A DNA stretch of 64,000 nucleotides from Liolophura sinensis (lineage: Eukaryota; Mollusca; Polyplacophora; Chitonida; Chitonidae). The DNA lies in NCBI RefSeq assembly GCF_032854445.1, contig NC_088295.1, positions 85,420,644-85,484,643 of the forward strand, given 5' to 3'. Positions 1 through 10,981 of this stretch are shown one piece after another (position 1 is the first letter of the stretch; each line of letters begins with the position of its first letter). The notes under the pieces were generated by a model. The model was given only the letters and a program-made list of their open reading frames with translations, ran no database searches and was not told the origin of the DNA. Position numbers and translations under genes: made by a program.

Positions 1-198
1 CATCTCCTTTATCGATATTTGTAAAAATAACTTTGTCTAATCTGGAACTACTTTATGTTATAATAATGGGGATATAGAGATAGCCCACATCACAAAACGA
101 CAGCCAAGCGGATCAGCTTCATAATACACACCGTTTTGCAATAAACAATTCTTGCCAACGTCGGCTTCTTTGGCTGGGAAAATTTCGACATATAATGC

Positions 199-357
199 AT
201 ATCCCTATATAGGTGCCTGGATTCATGTCCGAGTGGTCATCTACGCATTAACACAATGACTGATGAGTCAATCACTGATGCGATCGCTGTGAGTTCAAAG
301 CTTGAGTACAGCGTAAAGAACCAATCAAATAAATAAATAAATAAATATCCCTATATA
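199..357 (+). mobile_element. Short tRNA-head SINE with 13-bp target duplication
   Basis: The body at 212-344 is a tRNA-like head (A-box-like GTCCGAGTGGTC, B-box-like GAGTTCAA) joined directly to the tail CTTGAGTACAGCG then CCAATCAAATAAATA. The central part of about 110 bases seen in other copies is absent. Identical 13-bp direct repeats (ATATCCCTATATA) at 199-211 and 345-357 flank it. Confidence 0.82.
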
Positions 358-365
358 TGATAGGC

Positions 366-636
366 CTCGGTGAGAATGTTTATATATTTATTTGATTGGT
401 GTTTTACGCCGTACTCAAGAATATTTCACTTACACGACGGGGGCCAGCATTACGGTGGGAGGAAACAGGACAGAGCCGGAGGAAACCCACGACCATCCGC
501 TGGATGCTGACAGACCTTCCCACTTACGGCCGGAGAGAAAGCCAGCATGAGCTGAACTCACAGCGACCACATTGGCGAGAGGCTCCTGGGTCATTACGCT
601 GCGCTAGCGCGCTAACCAACTGATCTCGGTGCGAAT
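366..636 (-). mobile_element. Full-length tRNA-derived SINE
   Basis: The body at 378-624 on the minus strand runs from a tRNA-like head (GCGCGCTAGCGCAGCG, then GAGTTCA) through a conserved middle to the tail CCAATCAAATAAATATA. Flanks CTCGGTGAGAAT (366-377) and CTCGGTGCGAAT (625-636) form a 12-bp target duplication with one mismatch. From memory it resembles mollusc V-SINE-type elements such as RUDI; not checked. Confidence 0.85.
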
Positions 637-984
637 AAGACGAAATATTATAACTAAGCTGCAAACTTCAGGGGGTTTTTTAACGTTTTAAAATGCTGTT
701 AATCTCTGGTGGTTCGCTTCAGCCGGGGTTAGGGGCGGTATCTGAACAGTATAGCAATCAAAGCAACGGAGAAGGATATATTTTGTTAAACGACAACGTA
801 TAAACGTTGAGTATTGTGCGTTATTTGGATGCTAATATTTTCACCTGGGTAATCCCTTATCTTTCACAGCATCAGTGAAAGAAGTGCTTCCCTTTCTTAA
901 TGGATAACCATACGTCGTTATTTGGTACAGTTGTGTTAAAAATTTCTCAGGAAATTGGTCTTGCCAATATTGACTCGGAATGGT

Positions 985-1092
985 CATTGTTTATTAATTT
1001 GACTGCGTCTAGTTTAACGCCACACTCAAGAATTTTCCACTTATGCGACGTCAGTGAGTTTTATGGGTGGAGGAAAAAGGAGGCCGCGGCAT
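985..1092 (-). mobile_element. Diverged SINE 3' fragment
   Basis: Minus-strand remnant of the same SINE family: the tail region (ACTCAAGAATTTTCCACTTA on the plus strand) and part of the middle (GGGTGGAGGAAA). The head is missing and there are many substitutions, so it is an old copy. Confidence 0.65.
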
Positions 1093-4000
1093 AAACCACC
1101 TTTAACATCTAACTGACACACTCCCCACATGAGTCCTACAGATATGCGCATATTGATGGAAGACAAGTGATATTAACGAAGGTTACAAGCTGTGCGAAAG
1201 GCCACAACACATAATGGCCCAAGAGTTTGAGCGGGAAAATCTACAAATTACCCATTCAAAGCTGGCTTGTGAAGTTTGTGTGTCCTAGATTGAAACTTAG
1301 ACAAAGCACCTGACCATTGGTATACGAATGTCTCACTTTCCCACTTTGCCCACTTTCTTGACATTCGTTCACAGACGAGATTACATGGTCAGAATCATGT
1401 TTTTACAACAGACGTAATATTTCGTCTGGTTAACACAATCATGCATGTGTTCATTTAACAAGTTCAATGTGCCGCGTCCAAACTCTGAGCCAAATGTATG
1501 AAGGTTTCCATTGGAGACAACCTGTTTATTGTTCCCTTTGATACTTATGGGGACTTGGGTTCGAGTCTGAGTGATCTCTTGTAACACATGAGTGTTACCT
1601 TACCAGTCTGCGCGCAGGACCTCACCTTAAACGCATGGATGAACAATACTGAGACTAGAGAGCATGAACTCTAATTACACAGGGCGGGAAAGATTAAGAA
1701 AACTACGTTTGAAAACAACCGACAAAGACATGGACAAAGGAATTGTTTCACAGTCAGTTTTTATTGTTGACGCGTGGTCACGTGATGATGTAAGTGACGT
1801 ACTGTACAAAGATAGCCAACAACACGAGTCATTTAGCGAGGCTATAAGGAATGGTGGGCCATCTGAGAGAGGGAAGCGGCTAGGTGGTGCCGAGATCGCC
1901 CTGTGACACACTGCAAAGTGACAGTCACCTGGCAGCACAGCCTCTAACACACAATCCGCACCTAACAGTCCAGTAAGAAATGACGGCATGCGTATCTAAT
2001 ACAAATGTATGTAAAATGCTATAAAACCAGATGACAGCCTGGGTGATTGTGCACAGAAATGTAAACCTTAAACACATTCGCTCTTGGTTCTCTACTTATA
2101 CTCAATAACTGTGATGATGGTTGTTGGGGTGCGATCTATTCTATCTGGCACAATGCAGTTCAGTTATAACGCACTTGAACGGCTTCTGGGGCAAAACAGA
2201 AATCGTTTGGTCTCTAGTTTAATAGCACCTTGTTTACGTCTAGATGGGAATAGCTGAAATCCTTCGCGATGCTCATTTAGTCAAATCAGACGAAAATTGC
2301 TGAACAACACGAAGTAAATAATATTAAACGCAAGTTTCTACAGCCAAAAACAAAGTGTAACAGATAAAAGCCATAAGAGGGTAACAATTAAGTCTTCTCT
2401 ACGGTGCAATGCCATGGCTGTTGGAGGATGTTAGATCTATCAACAGAAATTCATCAGAAAGTAATATTTATTACTTAACAGAAATGTGACAAAACCGACA
2501 TCTAGTCTTACTAAAAAGTTTTGAAACATGTGCGGAAGACAGAGACAATGCTAAAAATAAACTCTTGTGTCTAGCCACTGAGGACAGCAGTCACCTACTG
2601 GCAGACAGGAGTTACCAGCTGTTATATTTATGGCACTAAATACTGTTAAATACAAAGAACACAATACAAATGTCAAGTTAATTTCTTCTGCTATTTTGAA
2701 CTTAAATGCCTTCTACTGGAACAGGTGAACTATGCAAACCCATTAAAAAAAAAACACACTTATAGGGACCCAATGCTTAGATTTTCATTGACTTAGACCT
2801 CGGACCAATAAGATGGTTTTGTGCCTCTTAATACAACCTATGAAAATATACAACTGACTATTCTGAAGACTGAGATCGCCCCTACAGGCCCAAATGGATT
2901 TGGTTGGTCTATATACATATGTTACTTTCAAATGAAACTAGGCCATAATGGACAATGCAAGCTGCTAAGAACTCTATCCAATGAAAATGATGAATCCACG
3001 ACCCGAAATCTCACCTCCGAACATTCTAGCCCTATTTTTGTCACAAATAACTCTGCCTGATTCTAACCAAGACAATGCCAATTATGAGTAATGAAAAAAA
3101 CAGATTTACATAAGTTTTGTAAATGAGGCTAAAAAAGCCTTGGTAGGTTGAACATGCAGATAAATGTAGCCTCTTTCAGAAAGCAAAGGGCTCTTATGAG
3201 ACTGATCGACTGTAGTGGGGTGCTCAGTCACCTTATATACAGCTTACCACCAGCATTAAGTATTGCTTTCCCCGAGCTCCCACAAGGAGTGACTGTTGGG
3301 GGTTAAAGGTCGAGGTAGGGTATAGTGACCTAAGTGGTTTGTCCTGAACAGCTACACTGCAATTCGCCCATAAACTGGACATCTATCAAATTGGTCAACT
3401 AGATAAAAAGGAGATGTATGTTTGTCATTTATTACAAAGGTTTACTTTCGTTTGTACAAAAAAAGCCTGTAGTGGATAGGTAATATTAGGGCTGGATTTT
3501 TCCATTACCACCTTAGGTTCCATATGAGCAACACATCAGATCACCCTATCCATGACAGGGCACATAGGGTAACACAAAGCAGTTGATCAGCACAATTTGA
3601 CAATATCATCACCATGGAAAATCAGTACAGACTTACTTCTCAGTTATTAAGGAATCTCTTGGCAACTGTAAGTCATTAGTCAACATAATAAATAGGAACA
3701 CATAAAAAGCTTAAATCGATATTAGGTTGAATTTATACACACACGTACACTTATATGTACATTTTGAGAATGGCATAAATAATACTTCATGAGAACACAC
3801 AAATAATATATATCCAGACCACTTGTAGAAGCTATCACTATGTACAGTAATATAATCTTGTAAGTCATACAATACAGTTCCAAGAATTGGGCTAAATTTA
3901 TAGATATCTCTATATACATTATAGACACATGTTTCAGTCAACTGACTGGTCTCCAATAATGAAAATAATGGAGACCACATTCTGAATACAGAGTATCTGT

Positions 4001-4146
4001 CTGCACTACATCAAAACAAATCCACCAATAATATCTTATGTTCTTCAACATACATTGCAGTGTACACATTCAGAACATTCATCGGTTCCGGATAATCTCA
4101 CAACTGGTCGCACAGTAGCACAAATGTCAATATACGATTAAGTCTG

Positions 4147-4152
4147 TTTATT
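4147..4152 (-). terminator. Candidate polyadenylation signal
   Basis: Reads AATAAA on the minus strand, the first such hexamer downstream of the proposed Robo stop. Motif match only; cleavage site not identified. Confidence 0.25.
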
Positions 4153-4755
4153 TATGAAAGCAAACTGTTCGATGAACCAACTCATTCTTAATAAAGATGG
4201 ATACTTGTGTTGTTTGTTGAAGAGAGTCTGCAGTTCCTAAATGCCTTGAAATGTCATCTAGGATATGATGGCCCTCTTCTCTGTGACAAGTGAAAACCAA
4301 GAATTGGTACAAATTGAGAATCAGTTTGGCCCAAATTGAACGCTAAAGTGAAACACATTTGTCTGCCGGGAATGAATACAGCCAACATAAAACAAGACAC
4401 CACTGAACAACTGTAGCCGAACCGCAGCTGACTGGCCAGTAAGCTGTTATCACCTGGTAGTCCCTCAGCCAGTGCTAAGACAGAACTACATATATTTACG
4501 TTGTCCTTGTTTCTGTACACTGGAGACAAAAATGACTGTCTGTGTCAGGAATATGTATCAACTGTAGAAAACATAACGACAGCAAAGATATTGCAATGGG
4601 CAGAAAAAAGCTACTCAACTGACACACCTCTCATAGAGAATAGGTGAATAGCTGGGGAGAGACAGCAGGCCAGTCCACTGAACAGTGATCTTTGGTACCA
4701 TCACGGTGTAGATCAAGAAATAAGCTTCACCTGCTACCAAACACTAGGCTGGCTA

Positions 4756-4775
4756 GTATATATATATATATATAT
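4756..4775. repeat. TA microsatellite
   Basis: Alternating TA run in the probable Robo 3' UTR. Confidence 0.85.
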
Positions 4776-5164
4776 GAGGAAAAAAAACAGTGATATGCTT
4801 TAGTCCAGTATACACTGTCGTGGCAGAGAACTGTCTCTGACAGCATTGATCGCCAGTCACTTTGTACAGGTAATATAGTGGTCCTCATAGATACATGTAC
4901 ATGTACTGTACATGTCAGCATATTTACACATGAAGAGATGAGCAGAGTAGTCACTGAGTCCTCGCACTTTGGAAATTCGTCAGATGAGTAATTCCCTTGT
5001 ACAGTCCCTTGGGACACTAAACTGTCCAATGGGTCAGCTGTGAGGTTTGTCCTCAGTTCTTGCTTGTGTGCTAGACTGGATACAGACTGAACTCAGAGGT
5101 TGGGTAATGGCAAGCAGATATGGCAATCAGAATAACCAGTCAGCAATACTTCAGTTTCCTCCAG

Positions 5165-5520
5165 TATATGATTCCAGAGAATGGTTTCTTGTGCCTTCCA
5201 CTGTTTCCTTGGACTATACATGTATTTCTACAGATTAGTTTCTCTCTCCTGGGGTTCCTTGGAGCTGTGTCCATGCCACCGTTTCACAGAGCAGTTTCTC
5301 CAATTTGGGGTTCCTCAAAGCTGTGACACACATGCAGTCCATCCAGACTATGGCTCTACAGAATGGTTTCTGTTTCCCAAGACTCCTTTGAGCTGTGTCC
5401 AACCTACGGTTCCACAGACCAGTCTTTCTAGGTCAAGGTTCTTTAAAGCTGATAACTTAAATGTAGCCATCCAGACTATGGTTCCACGGAATGGCTTCTC
5501 CAGCATTTGGTTCATTCAGA
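5165..5520. repeat. Degenerate minisatellite, about 50-60 bp unit
   Basis: About six diverged units with the pattern TATGGTTCCACAGAATGG, then TTTCTCC, GGTTCCTT and GAGCTGTGTCC. Units begin near 5165, 5220, 5275, 5345, 5405 and 5470. Divergence suggests an old array. It lies in the probable 3' UTR. Confidence 0.7.
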
Positions 5521-5793
5521 AACACTACACATAAGTACACATAAGTACAAGTATTCCCTTCAAACTGACAGAGTTCCAACTGTAACTTCATTCATGTACA
5601 GCCCTCTTTGTGGAGAATAAACAAACCTTCTCAAGAGGCAATGTGCCCAAGCATTTACACAGAGACTATGCTTGATGCAGTTGGAACCAAGGGCTGTAAG
5701 TCTATTTCCTCTTTCCTTCTGTGGATGTCTGTTTCGCTCCAGTGGTCCATCTGTGATTGGAAATCCATAACAAGTACCACCTCTATTTGGTGC

Positions 5794-5808
5794 TTACACT
5801 GCTGGGCT
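5794..5808 (-). CDS. robo: Probable terminal Robo coding exon (SPAV stop)
   Basis: After a good acceptor (gtgttttcag), phase 0 reading from the previous exon gives SPAV then TAA. The protein would end TMENHSPAV. The join is inferred from phase and acceptor only; another frame here stays open longer but needs a phase 2 donor that I do not see. Confidence 0.4.
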   Translation of the reverse strand, partial: SPAV

Positions 5809-5943
5809 CTGAAAACACACAGAACAACAATCTTTAGATAGTAATTAACACCTTCAAACCACTTACCAGTAAGCATTTCCACAATTCTGATAAACGACAT
5901 TTTTGAAAGTAAGGAAACTGACAAATTTTCCTTAGGTTCTTCC

Positions 5944-6060
5944 ATACACCCAGTAGTTTTTCAATGTAAAGCATTGTATAATATACACCCAGTAGTTTTT
6001 CAATGTAAAGCATTGTATACTATACGCCCAGTAGTTTTTCAACGTAAAGCATTGTATAAT
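5944..6060. repeat. 39-bp tandem repeat, three copies
   Basis: Three near-identical 39-bp units (core CCCAGTAGTTTTTCAATG, then TAAAGCATTGTATA), starting 39 bases apart at about 5950, 5989 and 6028, with few substitutions. It lies in the inferred last intron of Robo. Confidence 0.92.
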
Positions 6061-6356
6061 CTACAAACTGCTGTCACCTCCAGAAACACCACACACACAG
6101 CAACTATCTACACGTCTGCACAATGCCATGTACTTAGCTGCATATTTGTGAATATCATAATTATTATTCTAATACCCTGCACAAAAGCAATGATTCATCA
6201 TGCAAATTATCACAAGCATGCAGCTGTCTGCTTTCTCCACAACATCCAATACATCATGTATCATGGAAACCTGTTTACTAGCAGTGTGTTTGTTATCAGC
6301 CCATCAGGATGTAATACATGTCTGGCTGGCATCCCTTCTTCTGGATTAGTACTTAC

Positions 6357-6559
6357 ATGATTTTCCATTGTAAATGCTAGCGGATTAGCACAAATTTGAG
6401 CATCCATTTGTGGGAGGGTGTGAGCTCCATTAAGCAGTGAGGAGGAACACGGACTGAGGCCGCATTGTTTGCCTGTTGTGTTGGACATACCAGTCAAGCA
6501 GGATGAAGGCTGGTAGGGGGAAGGGAAATTGGGACGATGGTATGTGGGCAAGTCAGCAA
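6357..6559 (-). CDS. robo: Robo exon, near C-terminus
   Basis: Visible residues about 1482-1549: VADLPTYHRPNFPSPYQPSS, then a Cys/Ser-containing stretch ending FTMENH. ADLPTYHRP might answer to a short block near the vertebrate C-terminus, but similarity is too weak to claim. Acceptor cacttacag and donor AATCAT|gtaagt, a strong donor. It is 203 nt, phase 1 in and phase 0 out. If the donor is ignored, the frame runs 32 more codons to TGA at 6261. Confidence 0.72.
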
Positions 6560-6999
6560 CTGTAAGTGAAGCAAGTATTAAAGCCATAAGCATGACACAA
6601 GCAAAGCATCAATGTACAGCATACTGCACAAAAAAAGCAAACAAGCAAAATAAAAAAGCAACACCATTTTGTTTAACATATTTTCTCAAAAGCACCTACT
6701 GTCAAACACTTAACAAACAGCATGGGTATGTATAATATTTAACAACATCACTTTGATTGGGAGACATCTGACGTTTTCTTTTGGTAAATCTCTATCCATG
6801 CAATATTATGTTGTGAAAATGAATTAGTTTTTTTTGTAAAGTTAACATGTACAAAAGAGACAAACCTATTCACTGTGGTGATGTACATGTATGCCTGTGT
6901 GTTTTGCCATGGACTGTGGATGTCACATGAGATCTGATACTGATCTGCTGAAGAACTGTGAACTAACATGCAGAGTTACTGCCCTTGGCTGAGCCTCAC

Positions 7000-7107
7000 C
7001 TGTTGATGGCAGGAGTGTTGTTGGCTGTGACTGTGACTGAGAAGCTTGTGAATGAGCTTGCTGAGCACCTGCCTGGGGACGATGACTGCCTGACTGACGC
7101 CGGTTAC
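7000..7107 (-). CDS. robo: Robo exon, Gln/Ser-rich tail
   Basis: A 108-nt exon encoding a low-complexity Gln/Ser/Ala-rich stretch (QQAHSQASQSQSQ) ending TTLLPST. Acceptor attgaacag and donor CAACAG|gtgagg. Phase 1 to 1. I see no counterpart in vertebrate Robo; assignment rests on open frame, splice borders and phase fit. Confidence 0.75.
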
Positions 7108-7462
7108 CTGTTCAATAATGTGTTAACAGGTCTGTCAACTTGGGCACTTTACGCTGACTTTTTACACGCTAATAATAACTACAGAATCATATATGATATA
7201 ATTTTTTTCCAAATTTTCATCTAGCAGAGAAGAGATTTGATGACTACCAATAATTAAAACCATTCAAAAAGAGAAAAATCACCTAATAAATGATCAGGGG
7301 GGAGCTGCAAGTAGCGCATTTACTGCTAAGTAGACTTTAGATAAGTGCACTTCATCTCTCACTACACACTGTCGTGGTTGTTGACATGACCCTGAGAAGA
7401 TTCACTGAAATCATTCATACGCTATTTCAGTTGAATCTATATCGCTGAAAGTTAAAGCCTAC
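7108..7462. other. Robo intron
   Basis: Intron between the RPTSP block exon and the Gln-rich exon; nothing recognisable inside. Confidence 0.75.
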
Positions 7463-7594
7463 CTTGTTCGAGCAACTGCTTTTTTCGTTGTGACTTTGGG
7501 TAAGGTTTATGTACCACAGCGCTGAAGTTACTATCGGTGCTGTATGGACTAGTGGGTCTGGGTGCCCTGTGACGCCGGTGATGGTGCCGTTTAC
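7463..7594 (-). CDS. robo: Robo exon, RPTSP-STDSN conserved tail block
   Basis: Visible residues about 1402-1445. A basic, His-rich start (KRHHHRRHR) leads into PRPTSPYSTDSNFSAVV, against vertebrate PRPTSPVSTDSNMSAAV, then a basic end (SQRKKQ). Acceptor cgttatgcag and donor AACAAG|gtaggc. It is 132 nt, phase 1 to 1. Confidence 0.94.
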
Positions 7595-8103
7595 CTGCAT
7601 AACGAGGTGACAATCCAGGTACATCAAGGTAATCACACACCATTACATATTATCACAGAACAAAGATCATTTTGAAAACTGCAGACACAGGTACAAAAAC
7701 CAGAAATTACTACATATGATTTGGTGTAGTTAACATAATTTTAGCATTGAGCAATGTAAAAGCTATTTTCTCTAGATGTGGAGAGAACTAGAGATTTGCT
7801 CATGAAAGCACTACAACAAGCAAGGGAAGCAACAGCCACAGAAATAACACAAATTAAATGATATGGCTTATGGAGACTCTGTAACTTGTTTTACCGACAA
7901 AGTTGGGATCATGCAGAGTTTATGAGACACCAAGATAACAAATGTATGAAGATGGGATCTGATTTGTATAACGGTAATCATTAGAGTGTTATATAAAACA
8001 GTACATCCGTGGCACCATGCTTGGAGAAGTGAATCAGCTGAAGAAATGGAGCCAAACCGAGACTGATATGGGAGTTCAAACAGAGTTGTGTCCCTTCACC
8101 CAC
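7595..8103. other. Robo intron
   Basis: Intron between the two conserved C-terminal block exons; nothing recognisable inside. Confidence 0.8.
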
Positions 8104-8292
8104 CTGCTTTAGGATCAGACACAGTTGAGCCAACCACCGTCAAGCCAGACAACTCTGCTGCCTTAGCGACAGCACTAGCAAAGTCCGCCTCTGTGAGAAA
8201 AGAGCCATCACTTGAGCATGCACTGGAACGGACACTACTGCAGCTAGTGTTGCTGTTATCAGTGACACTGGCCCAGGTGGCTAACATAGAGC
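8104..8292 (-). CDS. robo: Robo exon, DGSF-ADFA conserved tail block
   Basis: Visible residues about 1339-1401. It holds CSSDGSFLTEADFASAVAKA then AELSGLTV, very close to vertebrate ROBO1 [20 protein letters not shown] and AEYAGLKV, and is the strongest identity outside the Ig domains. Its biochemical role is not established to my knowledge. Acceptor ccattgcag and donor AAGCAG|gtgggt. It is 189 nt, phase 1 to 1. Confidence 0.95.
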
Positions 8293-10835
8293 CTGCAATG
8301 GGATGACGAGAATGGTATGACATAGACGATGCAACAGTCAGTTCGTTCAGTCAGGAATGGAGGCAGAAACCTGGTGACTTAGTGACAATAAGGTTAATCA
8401 TGCTGGTTAGTGCTGGTGCAGTAGGTGATTAATGAGTCAGATTTAAGAACGGTGAGGAAGTACATGTAGATTATTAAAAGTGTGTCAGTGAAAGCCATTA
8501 CAACTGAGGTTGTCAGCAGTGGGAGTAAAATTGGTTATGTGGTCAGGGAGAGTCAGGTAACTGGTGAGCGGAGAGTGACAATGAAGTGACAGTTGAGTGA
8601 CAGTGTGGTGAGTGGTAAGTGACAAGTGAGTGACAGTCTGGCAAGTGGTGAGTGACAATCTGGCGAGTGATGAGTGACAGTCTAGTGAGTGGTGAGTGAC
8701 AAGCAGGTGAATGGTGACTTACAATCAGGTGACTGGTGGAGAGTTACAGTGAGGTGACTTGTGAGTGGAGTGACAATGAAGTGAGTGGTGAGTGACAGTC
8801 TGGTGACTGGTGAGTGACAAGCAGGGGATGGTGAGTGACAAGCAGATGAATGGTGAGTGACAAGCAGGTGAGTGGTGAGTGAGGCTATTGGTCATGCTGT
8901 TAGAGAGTGACTAAGTTCTACAATGTAATGGGTGAATGAGGCTATATGTAGGTGAGTCACACAATTAGTCAAGTGAGGACATCATAGTGACAGGTTAGTG
9001 AAGGAAGAGAATTAAGCCATGAAGAATGATAGTGATGACCTCAATAGTCTGGTTAGTCATTGACAGAAACCAAGTTATTTGAGAATTACTTTTAATACCA
9101 ACCAATCTCCTTGATCCATGCAGCAATGGTCACGGTGCAAATCAATGGGAGATAGGATTTCAGGGGACAAAGACATATGTGACTGGCTGTAGGGGATATG
9201 ATGGGGTGATAGCAGTAAGCAAGGCATGTGTCAAGTGCTGACGTTTAAATACTGGTCAGAACACAGTTACAAATGTAGAGAGAGAAGACGTTTAAGTTGG
9301 AAGTAATTCAGGGGACAGATGAGATATCAATTTAGACCTAGAGGACTTGGAATGACCCTGTTATAAGTAAGCTGGCCATTTTCCAAAGGAGTCTACATGT
9401 ATTTGTATATGTCCGTCACATACATGTGATCACATGAATGATATTTAGTCATACAGTGAATTGTTAAATGCTTATATCCCTGGTCTCTTAAACAATTTCT
9501 AATAATATAAAATGTATTTACATTTCTTTTCCACACCAGCATCAGTTCACTTTAATAAAGCATACCACTTTACCATGTTTGTGGGGAAAGTTAAAAACGA
9601 GCTTGACAGTGAGGGAACTTTCCTGCCTGCCGTTATTAGGGTCCAAGCTGTCCAGTCTACTGTTCATTCCTGACTTTGCAATAATTTTTTACGGGCAAAC
9701 TGGTAACTTAGTTATTATTCATGTAATACAATGGTCAATGGTCTGCTCAGATTGGACCTGAGTAGACATTGTACAGGGGAAGTCACAGTACTTGTGGCAT
9801 ATATAGTGTTATGTATGATAAGGTGTGACGAAATGATGACATCCTGTATCATGCTAATGCATTCTGGGCTGTACACTCACAGCAACAACAACACATGCTT
9901 TACTGTTTCACAGTTTACTTTTTGGATTGAGAACACAACAGACCCTGTATTAAGACATGATGGTCTCAGCTACATAAACACCACAAATACATTACATATG
10001 GAGCATGTCATGAATACTTCAAATATAATTCAAATCACATTTTTAACCAGATTAAACATATGATGATAAATATATTAAAAACAATTTAATTTAGACAATT
10101 TGTCTAGACATTTATACAATTGCATGTATAGACAATAAAGCTGGCACAGGCCACAGGCACCATTTTCAGGAAGCACAAAATAGCAGTACAAAGCACTCTC
10201 TAGGTCTCTCCATAAGCACCCCATCACCATTTCTCTGTTCCATATGCCATGCATATTCTCATTCACCATCTACATTTGTGTTGGTTCATAATGTATTACA
10301 TTAATCAAATTTTACCAAGGGAGACAACTCTGTTAGCTGTGTTGCCCTATAGAGAATAACAGAATAATGTCCCTTCATAGACGGAAATGACATAAACTGC
10401 ATACTACACCAAGAAGATTCAAAGAAATAAGGGATCCAAATACATTCTTGTTTTAAAATTTTAGTTTTATTTTACGTGTACTTTAGATTATTCAAGCTCA
10501 TCTGAAAATCTTGACGGTTTAGTTTTGACATGAAGCAGCCATGATACTGATAGTCTACATAACCAGGTACGCATGGAGCAAATTGTTGTAGCAAACCCTG
10601 ATCAAGCCACATGTTTTAGTGATTCTCCCAGAACCTGTATCTCCGTACATGTGCATGCACATCTTGATTATTTGTACCAGATTTCAATGATACAACTGCA
10701 AGTCTAACTCATCAGATGTCATCATCTTGGATAACACTGGTTTCAGAACAGAGAAATGGCTGCCAGCAAAACTCAGTCTACTATATGAAGAGTGGCATAT
10801 GATCATGCTATGTTGGCTGAGCGAAAACAGTTTAC
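8293..10835. other. Robo intron, 2.5 kb, with repeat block
   Basis: Separates the acidic spacer exon from the DGSF-ADFA exon. It holds the GTGAGTGAC-type repeat (8560-8885) and otherwise AT-rich unique sequence. No exon-like open frame with matching borders was found. Confidence 0.7.
8560..8885 (+). repeat. Degenerate GTGAGTGACA tandem repeat
   Basis: About 15 diverged units of roughly 20 bases with the pattern GGTGAGTGACAGTCTGGTGA, or AAGCAGGTGAATGGTGAGTG. Unit length varies. Each plus-strand unit contains donor-like GTGAGT, but the gene is on the other strand. Confidence 0.8.
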
Positions 10836-10981
10836 CTGTGGCACTGCCCATCTCTCCTGGGGCGTCACTGCCGGACTCACCCGTGTAATCAGGTCCACAT
10901 TCCGAGACAGGTGAGTCTGGACCCCGTGAGTAGTGGTCAAAGTCCACACTGAGCTGAGGACCCACTGACGTCATCTCTATC
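10836..10981 (-). CDS. robo: Robo exon, acidic cytoplasmic spacer
   Basis: Visible residues about 1290-1338: SVGPQLSVDFDHYSRGPDSP, then acidic, Gly/Ser-rich sequence ending GEMGSAT. Acceptor atgttgtag and donor CACAG|gtaaac. It is 146 nt, phase 2 in and phase 1 out. The SAT end joins GSM of the next exon, as in vertebrate SSVTGSM, which supports the join across a 2.5 kb intron. Confidence 0.88.

Larger units (their letters stand above)
1..4146. other. Non-coding region downstream of Robo
   Basis: Apart from the three SINE copies before 1100, I see no coding or RNA gene. Open frames here are short, start mostly at non-ATG codons and show no recognisable domain. The 3' UTR of Robo may extend into its upper part. 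Confidence 0.5.
4147..5793 (-). other. Probable Robo 3' UTR
   Basis: No recognisable coding sequence. On the minus strand the first AATAAA after the proposed stop is at 4147-4152, giving a 3' UTR of about 1.65 kb; other AATAAA sites at 3428-3433 and 2467-2472 could serve instead. It contains a degenerate minisatellite (5165-5520), a TA run (4756-4775) and ACATGTAC-type inverted repeats near 4893-4915. Confidence 0.35.

Noticed and set aside
1675-1989. 104-codon minus-strand frame
   Set aside because: No recognisable domain and no splice support; likely chance.
5655-5808. Longer alternative frame after the terminal acceptor
   Set aside because: Needs a phase 2 donor upstream; the observed donor at 6357 is phase 0.
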